Both the position numbers and the translations under genes were made by a program. The notes beneath the pieces were generated by a model. It had not been told where the DNA came from, did no database searches, and was given only the letters and a program-made list of their open reading frames with translations. DNA of 41,690 nt from Acidobacteriota bacterium (GTDB lineage Bacteria; Acidobacteriota; Vicinamibacteria; Vicinamibacterales; UBA2999): the NCBI GenBank assembly GCA_020851325.1, contig JADZCY010000294.1, positions 1 to 41,690 on the forward strand, given 5' to 3'. Every line of letters begins with the position of its first letter. The first letter of the stretch is position 1. Positions 27,759 to 37,193 of this stretch are shown here, piece by piece.

Positions 27759-28655
27759 ATGCCGTCTTCCGTCCGCAAAGCCGTCTTCCCTGCCGCCGGT
27801 CTGGGCACGCGCTTCCTGCCCGCCACCAAGGCACAGCCGAAGGAAATGCTGCCGCTCGTCGACAAGCCGACCATCCAGTACGGCGTCGAAGAGGCCGTGG
27901 CCTCGGGGGTCTCGAACATCATCCTCGTCACCGGCCGCGGCAAGAACGCCATCGAGGATCACTTCGACGTCGCCGCCGAACTCGAAACCTTCCTCGAAGC
28001 GCGCGGCAAGACGGAACAGCTCGAGGAGATCCGCAAGATCTCCAGCATGATCAACGTCTCGTACGTCCGGCAGGGCGAACCCCTTGGTCTCGGCCATGCG
28101 GTGCTGGTCACCGAAGCGCTCGTCGCCGGCGAACCCTTCGCCGTCATCCTCGGCGACGATGTGATCGACGCCGAGCCGCCGGCGCTGCAGCAGATGATCG
28201 AGGTGTTCGAGCGCGCGCAGGGCCCGGTCATCGCCGTCGAACGCGTCCCCGACGATCAGGTCTCCAGCTACGGCATCGTCGATTGCGAGCCGGCGCCGGA
28301 ACTGGGGCCGCGCGTGTTCCGCATCAAGGATCTGGTGGAGAAGCCGCCGCGCGACGAAGCGCCGTCGAACCTGGCGATCATCGGCCGCTACGTGCTGACG
28401 CCGGACATCTTTCCGGCGCTGCACGAAACCAGCCGCGACAAGTCGGGCGAGATCCAGCTCACCAACGGCATGCGCCGCCTGCTGCAGTCGCGGCCGCTCT
28501 ACGCCTACGAGATCGACGGCGTGCGCCACGACACCGGCAACAAGCTCGGATTCCTGAAGGCAGTGGTCTACTTTGCGATGAAACGGCCGGACCTGGCCGG
28601 GCCGTTCCGCGACTATCTCGACTCGCTCAATCTTTTGCCGAAGTCGAAGGCGTAG
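27759..28655 (+). CDS. galU: UTP-glucose-1-phosphate uridylyltransferase
   Basis: 298 residues. The nucleotide-binding start AVFPAAGLGTRFLPATKAQPKEMLPLVDKP, the QGEPLGLGHAVL block, VILGDDVID (metal aspartate) and the later FRIKDLVEKP and GEIQLTNGMR blocks identify GalU. The enzyme makes UDP-glucose for polysaccharides and envelope glycans. No ribosome-binding site is visible, in line with a leaderless transcript. The last 29 bp overlap the 3' end of the convergent FmdB-type gene. Confidence 0.96.
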   Translation: MPSSVRKAVFPAAGLGTRFLPATKAQPKEMLPLVDKPTIQYGVEEAVASGVSNIILVTGRGKNAIEDHFDVAAELETFLEARGKTEQLEEIRKISSMINVSYVRQGEPLGLGHAVLVTEALVAGEPFAVILGDDVIDAEPPALQQMIEVFERAQGPVIAVERVPDDQVSSYGIVDCEPAPELGPRVFRIKDLVEKPPRDEAPSNLAIIGRYVLTPDIFPALHETSRDKSGEIQLTNGMRRLLQSRPLYAYEIDGVRHDTGNKLGFLKAVVYFAMKRPDLAGPFRDYLDSLNLLPKSKA

Positions 28656-28953
28656 TACTGGCGGCGGTGTCCGTTTTCGCCGGCGTCGCGTCGGCCTTCG
28701 TCCCGCTCTCGCTGCCGGACGAAGATGACGAGTCGGTTTTGCCTGGCGCCGCCTTGCTGGCCTCGGAGGATCCGCTGCGGGCGTAGTCGGTGATGTACCA
28801 GCCGGAGCCCTTGAACTGAATCGCCGGCGACGACAACAGCTTCTGGACGCTGCCGCCGCATTTCGGACACACCTCGATCGGCGCGTCGGAGAACTTCTGG
28901 ATCACCTCGAAGCGATGACCGCACGCGTCGCACTGATACTCGTAAAGCGGCAT
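28627..28953 (-). CDS. FmdB-family zinc-ribbon protein
   Basis: 108 residues. The N-terminal domain MPLYEYQCDACGHRFEVIQKFSDAPIEVCPKCGG has the four zinc cysteines of the FmdB/CxxC_CxxC_SSSS family, followed by VQKLLSSPAIQFKGSGWYITDY. The remaining 40 residues are a Ser/Thr/Ala/Lys-rich tail, as is common here. The start is the ATG at 28953; the open frame before it is not family-like. It lies 7 bp after the DUF885 gene and is probably cotranscribed with it. The function is not firmly known; a regulatory role has been proposed for the family. Confidence 0.92.
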   Translation of the reverse strand: MPLYEYQCDACGHRFEVIQKFSDAPIEVCPKCGGSVQKLLSSPAIQFKGSGWYITDYARSGSSEASKAAPGKTDSSSSSGSESGTKADATPAKTDTAASTTPSTSAKD

Positions 28954-28960
28954 GAACCCA

Positions 28961-30619
28961 CTACTCCAGAACGTCACCGTCGGCTGAGGCGAGCATCAGC
29001 CGGCGAAGGGCGGGGAAGGGCGCGGCGCCCTGCGCCAGGAACGCGTCGTGGAAGGCGCGCAGCGACGGCTTGCCGCTCTGTTCTTCCTGCCAGTCGCGCC
29101 GCAGCTTCAGCAGCATCAGCTTGCCGGCGGAATACACCAGATACGTCGGATCGAAGGTGCCACGCTCGGCCTCACGCCGCGCCGCCGCGTCTTCGAGAAA
29201 CGCTTCTTCCTTGAAGAAGCGCACGCCCTGTTCCACCGACCAGTCATCCGTGTGCAGGCGGATGCCGACGACGAAGCGCGCGAGACGGATGAGCGCTTCG
29301 CCGAGCTGGCCAAGCTTCATGGCGTGATCGCCGCGGCCGAAGCCGGCTTCGAGCATCATCTGCTCGCAGTAGTGCGCCCAGCCTTCGATGTAGGACGAAG
29401 GCATGAAGAGCGTCGACCGTCGCACCTTCGAGGTGACACGGCGCAGGTGCTGGTAGTGCAGGTAGTGACCTGGATAGACCTCGTGCATCGAGATCGTCCA
29501 CAGCGTCGGGACGTTGAAGTCGCGCAGGTGCTCGAGCTTGCGCTCGTCGGGCCACGAGGCGTCGGCGTCGGTCAGGTAATACATGGCGCGCGAGACGCGC
29601 GTTTCGAACGGGCCAGGCGTCCACATGCTGGCAAACGACCAGCGGAAGAACTCGGGCGTGGCGGCCACGGCAATGTCGTCGCCGTCGGGGACGTCCATGA
29701 CGTTGCTGCGCGACAGGAACGTGCGGAGTTCGTCGAGTTGACCGCGCGCCGTGTCGATCAGCGTGCCGGGCGCCGGGTGCCGGGCCCGCGTCGCCTTCCA
29801 GATCTCCATCGGGTCGCCGGGGCCGATGCGGCCGGCCACCTCGCGGAACTCGTCCTGCGTCGCCTGAATTTCGCGCATGGCGATGGCGAGCAGGCGCTCG
29901 ACCGGGACGTTCAGGCCTTCCTCGAGGCGCAGCTTCTGCTCGAAGGTGTCGGTGCCGAGGCGGAAGGTGCCCTTGGCCCGGGGGCGGAGGTCGTTGTCGA
30001 GATAGTCGATGTAGGCGCCGACGGCCTGGACGGCTTCGGTGGACGCGTCGGCCAGGTCGGCCAGCAGGTGCAGGTCGTCGACGCCGGAAAAGGCGCGGGG
30101 AAGATCGGCGTCGATGAAGGTCTTGACGCCGCGCCAGGTGTCGAGCCCGACCTTGACGAAGATGGCCGGGGGTTCCTTGACGTTGTCGCGAGCCGCCTGA
30201 ATCAGCCGCGGCACCTGCCGCAGCTTCGACAGCACGCGGCGGGCGCGTTCTTCCTCGGACGCGTAGGTGAAGATGGCCTGCGCCGCCAGGCTCGAGGCGA
30301 GAATCTCGCCGTAGAGATGCGGGTTCCGCTCCCAGGTCCGCGTGCCTTCCAGCTCGAGCATCCGGGACCGGATGTTGGCGCCGACGCTGGTATGGTCCAC
30401 CTGCTCGTGCAGGGGCAGGCCCTCGGTGGGGATGGCGTCGAGCCGCCGTGAGAAGCCGGCCAACGCGCTCAGGTGCCGGTCGATGGCGCCGCGGCGGTAG
30501 TCCTCGAGAAGATCGTCGTGGAGGTGCACGCCGTCGAGGGTGGCATTGGTCGGACAGGTCTCGTAGAGATACGCGACGTAGTCGTCGACGAAATGGCTGA
30601 GTGGTTCCGCAGCGTGCAT
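28961..30619 (-). CDS. DUF885-family metallopeptidase-like protein
   Basis: 552 residues. The metal-site motif is SMHEVYPGHYLHYQHL (the family HExxPGHxxQ type, here HEVYPGHYLHYQ). The downstream glutamate lies in SSYIEGWAHYCEQMMLEAG. Most of the rest is helical, as expected for DUF885. The frame is open to 31171, but the ATG at 30619 fits the family N-terminus (MHAAEPLSHFVDDYVAYLYE) and the extension overlaps rsmI. No signal peptide is seen, so it is probably cytosolic. It is likely a zinc peptidase with unknown substrate. It lies divergent to rsmI with a 59-bp gap. Confidence 0.9.
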   Translation of the reverse strand: MHAAEPLSHFVDDYVAYLYETCPTNATLDGVHLHDDLLEDYRRGAIDRHLSALAGFSRRLDAIPTEGLPLHEQVDHTSVGANIRSRMLELEGTRTWERNPHLYGEILASSLAAQAIFTYASEEERARRVLSKLRQVPRLIQAARDNVKEPPAIFVKVGLDTWRGVKTFIDADLPRAFSGVDDLHLLADLADASTEAVQAVGAYIDYLDNDLRPRAKGTFRLGTDTFEQKLRLEEGLNVPVERLLAIAMREIQATQDEFREVAGRIGPGDPMEIWKATRARHPAPGTLIDTARGQLDELRTFLSRSNVMDVPDGDDIAVAATPEFFRWSFASMWTPGPFETRVSRAMYYLTDADASWPDERKLEHLRDFNVPTLWTISMHEVYPGHYLHYQHLRRVTSKVRRSTLFMPSSYIEGWAHYCEQMMLEAGFGRGDHAMKLGQLGEALIRLARFVVGIRLHTDDWSVEQGVRFFKEEAFLEDAAARREAERGTFDPTYLVYSAGKLMLLKLRRDWQEEQSGKPSLRAFHDAFLAQGAAPFPALRRLMLASADGDVLE

Positions 30620-30667
30620 TGTGAGGTGACAGGCCGCACCCTCCGACGAGCGGCCATCCCCCAAGGT

Positions 30668-30674
30668 TACAATA
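30668..30674. promoter_or_regulatory. -10 element of rsmI, possibly shared with the divergent DUF885 gene
   Basis: On the plus strand TACAAT (30668-30673) ends 5 bases before the rsmI ATG. On the minus strand the overlapping TATTGT (30674-30669) is a weaker -10 candidate for DUF885, with a leader of about 40-45 bases. No -35 element is evident for rsmI. Confidence 0.45.
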
Positions 30675-30678
30675 AAAT

Positions 30679-31512
30679 ATGGCCGGTACGTTGTTCGTCG
30701 TCGCCACGCCGATCGGCCATCTCGAAGACATCTCGGCCCGGGCGCTGCGCGTGCTCGGGTCGGTGGATCTCGTGGCTGCCGAAGATACCCGCCGCACCGG
30801 CAACCTGCTGCGGCACTTCGGGTTGACGACGCGGTTGACCAGCCTGCACGCCCACAACGAGCATCACAAGGCCGCGGAGATCGTCGAGGTGCTGCGCGGC
30901 GGTCAGTCGGTGGCGCTGGCGTCGGATGCCGGGACGCCGGGGATCTCCGATCCCGGGGCGACGCTCGTCCGCCTGGCTCGTGAGGCCGGCGTTCGAGTGG
31001 AAGGAATTCCAGGTCCCAGCGCGGTGGCGCTGGCGATGTCGGTGGCCGGACTGGCCGATACCACGTTTGCGTTTGCGGGATTCCCGCCCAATAGGGGTAA
31101 AGACCGAAAACAGTGGTTTGCAAAGGTGGATACCTATCGCCAGCTCGGTCCGGTGGTCTGTTTCGAAGCACCGCACCGCCTGCACGCCACCTTGCGGCAA
31201 CTATTTGATTCGGTCAAACAGCCAATTATTCTGTTTCGCGAGCTGACCAAGGTCCATGAAGAGGTGGCGATCGGGGATCCAGACACCTTGATCGCCCGGT
31301 TCGCCGAACCGGTTGGCGAGTTCACGTTGGTGATTCCCGCTGCCAGGGCCGCGACCGAAGACAAACCCGAGATTGACGTCGAGGCGATGAGAACAGAAAT
31401 CGGGCAAATGACCACGAGCGGCACGGCCGGTAGCAGGCGCGATGCCGCTCGACAGATCGCCGAACGCCTGGGACTCTCGACCAGGCAGGTCTACGACCTC
31501 ACCCGAGACTAA
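30679..31512 (+). CDS. rsmI: 16S rRNA (cytidine-1402-2'-O)-methyltransferase
   Basis: 277 residues, a SPOUT-unrelated tetrapyrrole-methylase fold. The blocks GTLFVVATPIGHLEDISARAL, VAAEDTRRTGNLLRHFGL, ALASDAGTPGISDPGATLV and GPSAVALAMSVAGL are diagnostic of RsmI. The enzyme 2'-O-methylates C1402 in the 16S rRNA decoding centre. Base composition dips between about 31080 and 31260, where codon use is less GC-rich than in neighbours. The C-terminal helical domain ends in RQVYDLTRD. glmU follows after 33 bp. Confidence 0.95.
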   Translation: MAGTLFVVATPIGHLEDISARALRVLGSVDLVAAEDTRRTGNLLRHFGLTTRLTSLHAHNEHHKAAEIVEVLRGGQSVALASDAGTPGISDPGATLVRLAREAGVRVEGIPGPSAVALAMSVAGLADTTFAFAGFPPNRGKDRKQWFAKVDTYRQLGPVVCFEAPHRLHATLRQLFDSVKQPIILFRELTKVHEEVAIGDPDTLIARFAEPVGEFTLVIPAARAATEDKPEIDVEAMRTEIGQMTTSGTAGSRRDAARQIAERLGLSTRQVYDLTRD

Positions 31513-31545
31513 CGCCCCGCTTTCCGAAAGCCGAAACACCCAACC

Positions 31546-32946
31546 GTGAGCTCCAGCCCTACCCATATCGTCGTCCTGGCCGCCGGCAAGGGCACGCGAA
31601 TGAAGTCCGCCAGACCCAAGGTGCTGCACCCGGCTGGGGGGATGTCGCTCATCCAGCGCGTGCTCCGGACCGCCGCCACCGTGAACCCGGCCACCGTCAC
31701 CGTGGTGGTGGGGCATGAAGCCGACGCCGTTCGCGCCCACCTGGGCCGCGCGCCGGGCCTCTCGACCGTCGTCCAGGAGCCACAGCTCGGGACCGGACAC
31801 GCCCTGCTTCAGGCCGAACCGCCACTGGAGGGACAGACCGGCACCGTCATTCTTTTGTCGGCCGACGTCCCGCTGCTGAAACCGGCCACGCTCCGCGCCC
31901 TGCTCGACACCCACGAACAGAGCGGCGCCGCCGCCACCGTCGTCACGGCGATGATGCAGCGGCCCTACGGTTACGGGCGGATCGTGCGCGTGGGCGGCGA
32001 CATCGCCCGGATTGTCGAGGAACGCGACGCCTCGCCGGCGGAACGCGAGATCAAGGAGATCAACGCCGGCATCTACGCCTTCGACCTGGCGCCGCTGTTT
32101 GCCGCGTTGAAGAGTATCGGGGCCGAGAACGCGCAGGGCGAATACTACCTGCCCGATCTCGTCGGCATCTACCGGCGCCAGCGCCGCGGCGTGGCCACAT
32201 GGACGGTGAGCGACGCCAACGAGATCCGCGGCGTCAACAGCCGCAGCGAACTGGCAGAGGTGACACGCATGGTACGGCAGCAGAAGAACGAGGAGTTGAT
32301 GGCCGCGGGCGTCACGCTGATGGACCCGGCCACCACCTACGTCGACATCGACGTCCAGGTCGGCGCCGACACGGTGCTGTATCCCGGCGTCATCCTCGAA
32401 GGATCGACGACCATCGGCACGGCCTGCGCCATTCACGCCGGCGTCCGCCTGACCAACGCCACCGTCGGCGATCGCGTCGTCATTCTCGACCACTGCGTCG
32501 TCGTTGACGCGTCGATTGCGAACGACGGGCACGTCGGTCCATTCGCGCATTTGCGCCCCGGGACAGTGATGGGCGAGGGCGCGCGCGTCGGCAACTTCGT
32601 CGAACTCAAGAAAACGACAATGGGTGCGGGAGCGAAGGCGAATCACCTGGCGTACATCGGCGATGCGACGATTGGCGAGAAGGCCAACATCGGCGCCGGC
32701 ACCATCACCTGCAACTACGACGGCACGCACAAGCATCAGACCACCGTCGGCGCCGGCGCGTTCGTCGGCAGCAATTCAACACTCGTCGCGCCGGTCACCA
32801 TCGGCGACAACGCCTATGTGGCGGCGGGATCGGCGATCACCAGCGACGTGCCTGCCGACGCCCTGGCGATCGGGCGGTCGCGCCAGCAGAACAAGGACGG
32901 CTGGGCGAAAGAGCGACGCGATCGCCTCGCGAAGGCGTCAGAGTAG
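31546..32946 (+). CDS. glmU: Bifunctional GlmU: N-acetylglucosamine-1-phosphate uridyltransferase / glucosamine-1-phosphate acetyltransferase
   Basis: 466 residues. The N-terminal pyrophosphorylase domain starts with VVLAAGKGTRMKSARPKVLHPAGG and contains ILLSADVPLL and GRIVR. From about residue 255 the left-handed beta-helix hexapeptide repeats follow (VQVGADTVLYPGVILEGSTTIG), with the acetyltransferase block ANHLAYIGDATIGEKANIGAGTITCNYDG. It makes UDP-GlcNAc for peptidoglycan. The start is a GTG and no ribosome-binding site is clear. glmS follows after 12 bp, so both late steps of the UDP-GlcNAc pathway are paired. Confidence 0.97.
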   Translation: MSSSPTHIVVLAAGKGTRMKSARPKVLHPAGGMSLIQRVLRTAATVNPATVTVVVGHEADAVRAHLGRAPGLSTVVQEPQLGTGHALLQAEPPLEGQTGTVILLSADVPLLKPATLRALLDTHEQSGAAATVVTAMMQRPYGYGRIVRVGGDIARIVEERDASPAEREIKEINAGIYAFDLAPLFAALKSIGAENAQGEYYLPDLVGIYRRQRRGVATWTVSDANEIRGVNSRSELAEVTRMVRQQKNEELMAAGVTLMDPATTYVDIDVQVGADTVLYPGVILEGSTTIGTACAIHAGVRLTNATVGDRVVILDHCVVVDASIANDGHVGPFAHLRPGTVMGEGARVGNFVELKKTTMGAGAKANHLAYIGDATIGEKANIGAGTITCNYDGTHKHQTTVGAGAFVGSNSTLVAPVTIGDNAYVAAGSAITSDVPADALAIGRSRQQNKDGWAKERRDRLAKASE

Positions 32947-32958
32947 GACACGCGAATC

Positions 32959-34803
32959 ATGTGCGGCATCATTGGCTACATCGGACCGAAGCCGGTCGTC
33001 CCCATCATCATCGACGGCCTGCGCCGGCTCGAATATCGTGGCTACGACTCCGCCGGTATCGCGGTCGTCGATCAGGGGCAGATGCAGGTGCGGCGCAGCG
33101 CCGGCAAACTGTCGAACCTCGAAACCGCGCTCGGGCGCGATCCGCTGGCGGGCCAATACGGCCTCGGCCATACCCGCTGGGCGACACACGGGCGACCCAC
33201 CGAAGAGAACGCACATCCACACCGCGATGGCTCGGGCCGCATCGTCGTCGTTCACAACGGCATCATCGAGAACTATCTCGAGTTGAAGCGTGATTTGACC
33301 GCGCGCGGTCATCGCTTCGAGTCGGAAACCGACACCGAAGTGGTGGCGCACCTCGTCGAGGACGAGTGGAAGAACGACGGCTTGGAGAAGGCGGTGCAGC
33401 GCGCGATGGCGCGGGCGCGCGGGTTGTTCGCGCTGGTGCTGCTGTCGGCCGACGATCCCGGCAAGCTCGTCGCCGTCCGCAACGGCCCGCCGATCGTCGT
33501 CGGCATCGGCGAGGCTGAGTTCTTCGTCGCCAGCGACGTGCCGGCGATCCTCGCGCACACGCGCAACGTCGTCTTCATGGACGACCGCGAGATGGTGGTG
33601 GTCACCGCCGAGGGTGCGAAGTTCTTCGGCCTCGACGGCGTTCCGCATGAACACGCACCGACGCGCGTCACGTGGGATCCGGTGATGGCCGAGAAGGCCG
33701 GCTACAAGCACTTCATGCTCAAGGAGATCATCGAGCAGCCGCACGCGCTGCGCGAGACGATCCTCGGGCGCGTGTCGGTGGACTCGGCCCAGACGTTCCT
33801 CGGCGAGATCGGCATCCCGGAGAAGGACCTGGCGGCCGTCACCAAGGTGATGATGTTGGCGTGCGGCACGTCGTGGCACGCCGCGCTCGTTGGCAAGTTC
33901 ATGATCGAGGAACTCGCCCGTGTTCCTGTTGAAGTGGACTACGGCTCCGAGTTTCGCTATCGCAATCCCATCGTCGACAAGCAGACGCTGGCCGTGGCGA
34001 TCACGCAGTCCGGCGAGACAGCCGATACACTCGCCGCGCTCCGCGAGGCGAAGGCCAAGGGCGCGCGCAGCATCGCCATCTGCAACGTCGTCGGCAGTAT
34101 GGCCACGCGCGAGGCCGAAGGCACGATCTACACGCACGCCGGTCCGGAGATTGGCGTCGCCTCGACAAAGGCGTTCACCACGCAACTCGTGGCGCTGTAT
34201 CTGCTGGCGCTGCGGCTGGCGGAAGTGCGCGGCACGCTGTCGGCCGAGCAGCGGCGCGAGGCCATCGAAGCGTTGATGGCGCTGCCGACCGTGATCGAGG
34301 GCGCGCTGAAAGCGTCGAAGGTCACCGAAGAGATTGCGGCGCGCTTCCATTCGCGCAAGGACTTCCTGTATCTCGGCCGCGGCGTGAACTATCCGATCGC
34401 GCTCGAAGGCGCACTCAAGTTGAAGGAGATCTCGTACATCCACGCCGAAGGTTATCCAGCCGGCGAGATGAAGCACGGCCCGATCGCGCTCATCGACGAG
34501 GAGATGCCGGTAGTGGCACTGGCGCCGCGCGACGCGGTGTTCGAGAAGATGCTCGGCAACATCCAGGAAGCCAAGGCGCGCGGGGGCTCGGTGATCGCCG
34601 TCACCACCGAAGGTGACGACACGCTCGACGAGCTGCTCGATCCGGCAGTAGACGCGAAGATCGCAATTCCTGCAACGAGTCCGCTGCTCACGCCAGTCGC
34701 GATCACCATTCCTCTGCAACTGCTGTCGTACCACATCGCGGTGCGCCGCGGCTGTGACGTCGATCAACCGAGGAATCTCGCGAAGAGCGTCACGGTAGAA
34801 TAG
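32959..34803 (+). CDS. glmS: Glutamine-fructose-6-phosphate aminotransferase (isomerizing)
   Basis: 614 residues, normal length. The N-terminal glutaminase domain begins MCGIIGYIG with Cys2 as nucleophile after Met removal, followed by [13 protein letters not shown] and [18 protein letters not shown]. Two SIS sugar-isomerase domains follow ([34 protein letters not shown]). The C-terminus [13 protein letters not shown] is the conserved active-site tail. It commits fructose-6-phosphate to amino-sugar synthesis. No ribozyme-like leader is visible, because glmU ends 12 bp upstream. Confidence 0.97.
   Translation: MCGIIGYIGPKPVVPIIIDGLRRLEYRGYDSAGIAVVDQGQMQVRRSAGKLSNLETALGRDPLAGQYGLGHTRWATHGRPTEENAHPHRDGSGRIVVVHNGIIENYLELKRDLTARGHRFESETDTEVVAHLVEDEWKNDGLEKAVQRAMARARGLFALVLLSADDPGKLVAVRNGPPIVVGIGEAEFFVASDVPAILAHTRNVVFMDDREMVVVTAEGAKFFGLDGVPHEHAPTRVTWDPVMAEKAGYKHFMLKEIIEQPHALRETILGRVSVDSAQTFLGEIGIPEKDLAAVTKVMMLACGTSWHAALVGKFMIEELARVPVEVDYGSEFRYRNPIVDKQTLAVAITQSGETADTLAALREAKAKGARSIAICNVVGSMATREAEGTIYTHAGPEIGVASTKAFTTQLVALYLLALRLAEVRGTLSAEQRREAIEALMALPTVIEGALKASKVTEEIAARFHSRKDFLYLGRGVNYPIALEGALKLKEISYIHAEGYPAGEMKHGPIALIDEEMPVVALAPRDAVFEKMLGNIQEAKARGGSVIAVTTEGDDTLDELLDPAVDAKIAIPATSPLLTPVAITIPLQLLSYHIAVRRGCDVDQPRNLAKSVTVE
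34796..34801 (+). promoter_or_regulatory. -10-like TAGAAT before pcrA
   Basis: TAGAAT overlaps the last codons and the stop of glmS and ends 7 bases before the TTG start of the helicase gene. AGGAAGG lies between the two and directly abuts the start. Either a separate near-leaderless transcript or simple readthrough from glmS is possible. Confidence 0.35.
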
Positions 34804-34808
34804 GAAGG

Positions 34809-37079
34809 TTGGACCTCCTCTCTTCCCTCAACACCGAACAGCAGCAAGCCGTCCGTCACACTGAAGGCCCGCTGCTCATCCTTGCCGGCGCGGGTTCTGG
34901 GAAGACGCGCGTCATCGCGCACCGCATCGCCTACATGGTGTCGGAGCACGCCGCGCATCCCGAAGAAGTGATGGCGGTGACCTTCACCAACAAGGCGGCG
35001 GGCGAAATGCGCGAGCGCGTGCAGGCGCTGCTCGACATCGACTGCCGGCCGATGTGGATCGCCACGTTTCACGCGATGTGCGCGCGACTGTTGCGCCGCG
35101 AAGCGCCGCACATCGGTCTCAGCCGCGACTTCACCATCTACGACTCCGCCGATCAGCAGTCCGTCGTCAAGCAGCTGGTGAAGGACTACGGCATGGACGA
35201 CGCGACGTATCAGGCGCGGATGGTCCTGAGCCGCATCAGCTCGGCGAAGAATCGCATGGAAGGCCCCGAGGCCTTCGAGAATACGTGGAACCCGCGCGAC
35301 CGAGAGATTGGTCGCCTGTTCACCGGCTATCGCAAGGCCCTCACTGACGCCAGCGCGCTGGACTTCGACGATCTGCTATTGAAGACGGTCGAACTGTTCG
35401 AGAAAAGCCCAGCCGTGCGCGATCGCTACGCGCGCCGCTTCCGCTACGTGATGGTGGACGAGTATCAGGACACCAACCGTCCGCAGTACCTCCTCATCAA
35501 ACAGCTTGCCGGCGTGCACCGCAACCTCTGCGTCGTCGGCGATCCGGATCAGTCCATCTACAAGTGGCGCGGCGCCGACCTGCGCAACATCATGGACTTC
35601 GAGGAAGACTTTCCCGAAGCGATGGTCGTGCGCCTCGAGCAGAACTACCGCTCGACGCAGGTGATCCTCGATGCCGCATCGGCGGTGATTGCCAACAACA
35701 AGAACCGCAAGGCGAAGGTGCTCTGGACCGACCGCAAGGGCGGCACGAAGATCACCTACTTCCGCGCCGCCGACGAGCTCGAGGAAGCCGACTTCATCAC
35801 GCGCGTCGCCCGCAAGAGCATCGAAGACGACGTCAACGCGACGATGGCGGTGTTGTATCGCACCAACGCGCAATCGCGTTCGGTGGAAGACGGCCTGCGT
35901 GCGGCGGGCATTTCCTACGCGGTCCTCGGCGGCGTCGGCTTCTACGAACGCAAGGAAATCAAGGACGCGCTCAGCTACCTGAAGCTGATCCTCAACCCGC
36001 ACGATGATGTCGCGTTGCGCCGTGTGATCAACACGCCGCCGCGCGGGATCGGCAAAGGCGTGCTGGACGCGCTGGATCAGGTGGACGCCGGCCAGGTGCC
36101 GGACGATCTGCCTCCGCTGCTGGTCGGTCTTCAGCCCGAGGTGACGGCCAACTCGCTGTGGGCGCGGCTGGTCACGGCCGTCGATCAGCGCCTGCTCAAT
36201 CCGCGTCAGGTGGCGTCGCTGGCGGCGTTTCGCGATCTCATCACCGCGCTGTCGGACACCGCGCGGCGTGAAACCGTGGCCATCACGCTCGGCAAGGCGC
36301 TCGATCAATCCGGATACCTCCGCGATCTGCGTGAGGACCGCAGCGAGGAATCCGAGGCGCGCATCGAGAACCTGATGGAACTGGTGAACGCCGCCAAGGA
36401 ATACGAGGCGCGCGAACTGGAAACATCGCTCGGCGGCTTCGTCGATCGTCTGGCGCTGTTGTCAGACGTGGACAAGGATCAGGGCGCCGACAAGGCTCGC
36501 GTGCTGATGATGACGCTGCACTCGGCCAAGGGACTCGAGTTTCCTGTCGTCGTGCTGGCCGGTCTCGAAGAAGGCTTGTTTCCGCACTCGCGGGCCCGCG
36601 AAGACGAGGCGGAACTCGAAGAGGAGCGGCGTCTCTGCTACGTCGGGATCACGCGCGCGCGGAAGCGCCTGGTACTGACGAGCGCGGCCCGGCGTCGAGT
36701 GTTCGGCGAGTATCAGAACACCGAGGCGTCACGCTTCATCGAAGAGATTCCACCAGACCTGATCGAGCAGGAGTTCTCGTCGGTGTCGCAGCCGTTCCGC
36801 GCCACGCGTGGCGGCTGGGAGTATCGCGCCAACCCGTATGCGCGGCCGCCGAAGCGTCCGGACCGCGTGCGCGAAGACACGCCGCCGCCGTTCATGTACG
36901 AGGACGAGGATCAGCGCGGCGGGTTACGGCCCGGCAGCAAGGTGAAACACGGGCAGTTCGGCGTCGGGACGGTAATCAGCGTCGAGGAACTGGACGACGA
37001 TCAGAAGCTCGTCGTCCGATTCCTGTCGGTGGGGCAGAAGACGCTGCGGGCGAAATTCGCCCGCCTCGAACGCGCCTGA
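34809..37079 (+). CDS. pcrA: UvrD/PcrA/Rep-family ATP-dependent DNA helicase
   Basis: 756 residues. SF1A motifs in order: Q motif LNTEQQQAVRH, Walker A GAGSGKT, Ia VTFTNKAAGEM, Walker B VDEYQDTN, III VVGDPDQSIYKWRGA, IV VRLEQNYRST, V MMTLHSAKGLEFPVV and VI VGITRARKRL. The C-terminal part carries a short beta-barrel-like segment (GSKVKHGQFGVGTVISVE), the RNA-polymerase-interacting Tudor-like domain known from PcrA/UvrD. The start is a TTG 5 bp after glmS, with the purine-rich AGGAAGG directly before it. The next Met is too far inside. It unwinds DNA in repair and clears transcription conflicts. Confidence 0.93.
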   Translation: MDLLSSLNTEQQQAVRHTEGPLLILAGAGSGKTRVIAHRIAYMVSEHAAHPEEVMAVTFTNKAAGEMRERVQALLDIDCRPMWIATFHAMCARLLRREAPHIGLSRDFTIYDSADQQSVVKQLVKDYGMDDATYQARMVLSRISSAKNRMEGPEAFENTWNPRDREIGRLFTGYRKALTDASALDFDDLLLKTVELFEKSPAVRDRYARRFRYVMVDEYQDTNRPQYLLIKQLAGVHRNLCVVGDPDQSIYKWRGADLRNIMDFEEDFPEAMVVRLEQNYRSTQVILDAASAVIANNKNRKAKVLWTDRKGGTKITYFRAADELEEADFITRVARKSIEDDVNATMAVLYRTNAQSRSVEDGLRAAGISYAVLGGVGFYERKEIKDALSYLKLILNPHDDVALRRVINTPPRGIGKGVLDALDQVDAGQVPDDLPPLLVGLQPEVTANSLWARLVTAVDQRLLNPRQVASLAAFRDLITALSDTARRETVAITLGKALDQSGYLRDLREDRSEESEARIENLMELVNAAKEYEARELETSLGGFVDRLALLSDVDKDQGADKARVLMMTLHSAKGLEFPVVVLAGLEEGLFPHSRAREDEAELEEERRLCYVGITRARKRLVLTSAARRRVFGEYQNTEASRFIEEIPPDLIEQEFSSVSQPFRATRGGWEYRANPYARPPKRPDRVREDTPPPFMYEDEDQRGGLRPGSKVKHGQFGVGTVISVEELDDDQKLVVRFLSVGQKTLRAKFARLERA

Positions 37080-37193
37080 TTTCGACACGCTGCTTCGGCT
37101 GCGTGTTCCCGCCTCCCGCCTCCCGCTTGCCCTGAGCGACTCGCCGTCGGTCGTGCTCGGGGCGAGGCTGGTCGAATGGCCTCCCGACGTGGT
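37080..37193 (+). repeat. C-rich heptamer repeat and dispersed element between convergent genes
   Basis: After the pcrA stop the plus strand contains CCCGCCT repeated with period 7 (about 37108-37125), again C-rich in the sense of the preceding gene. At once there follows the second copy of the CTTGCCCTGAGCG...GTCGAAnGG element (37126-37179). Its centre forms a hairpin: CTCGCC (37140-37145) with GGCGAG (37161-37166). Confidence 0.65.

Noticed and set aside
30620-31171. N-terminal extension of DUF885 of 184 residues
   Set aside because: It overlaps rsmI on the other strand and is rich in Arg and Pro; the family N-terminus begins at the ATG at 30619.
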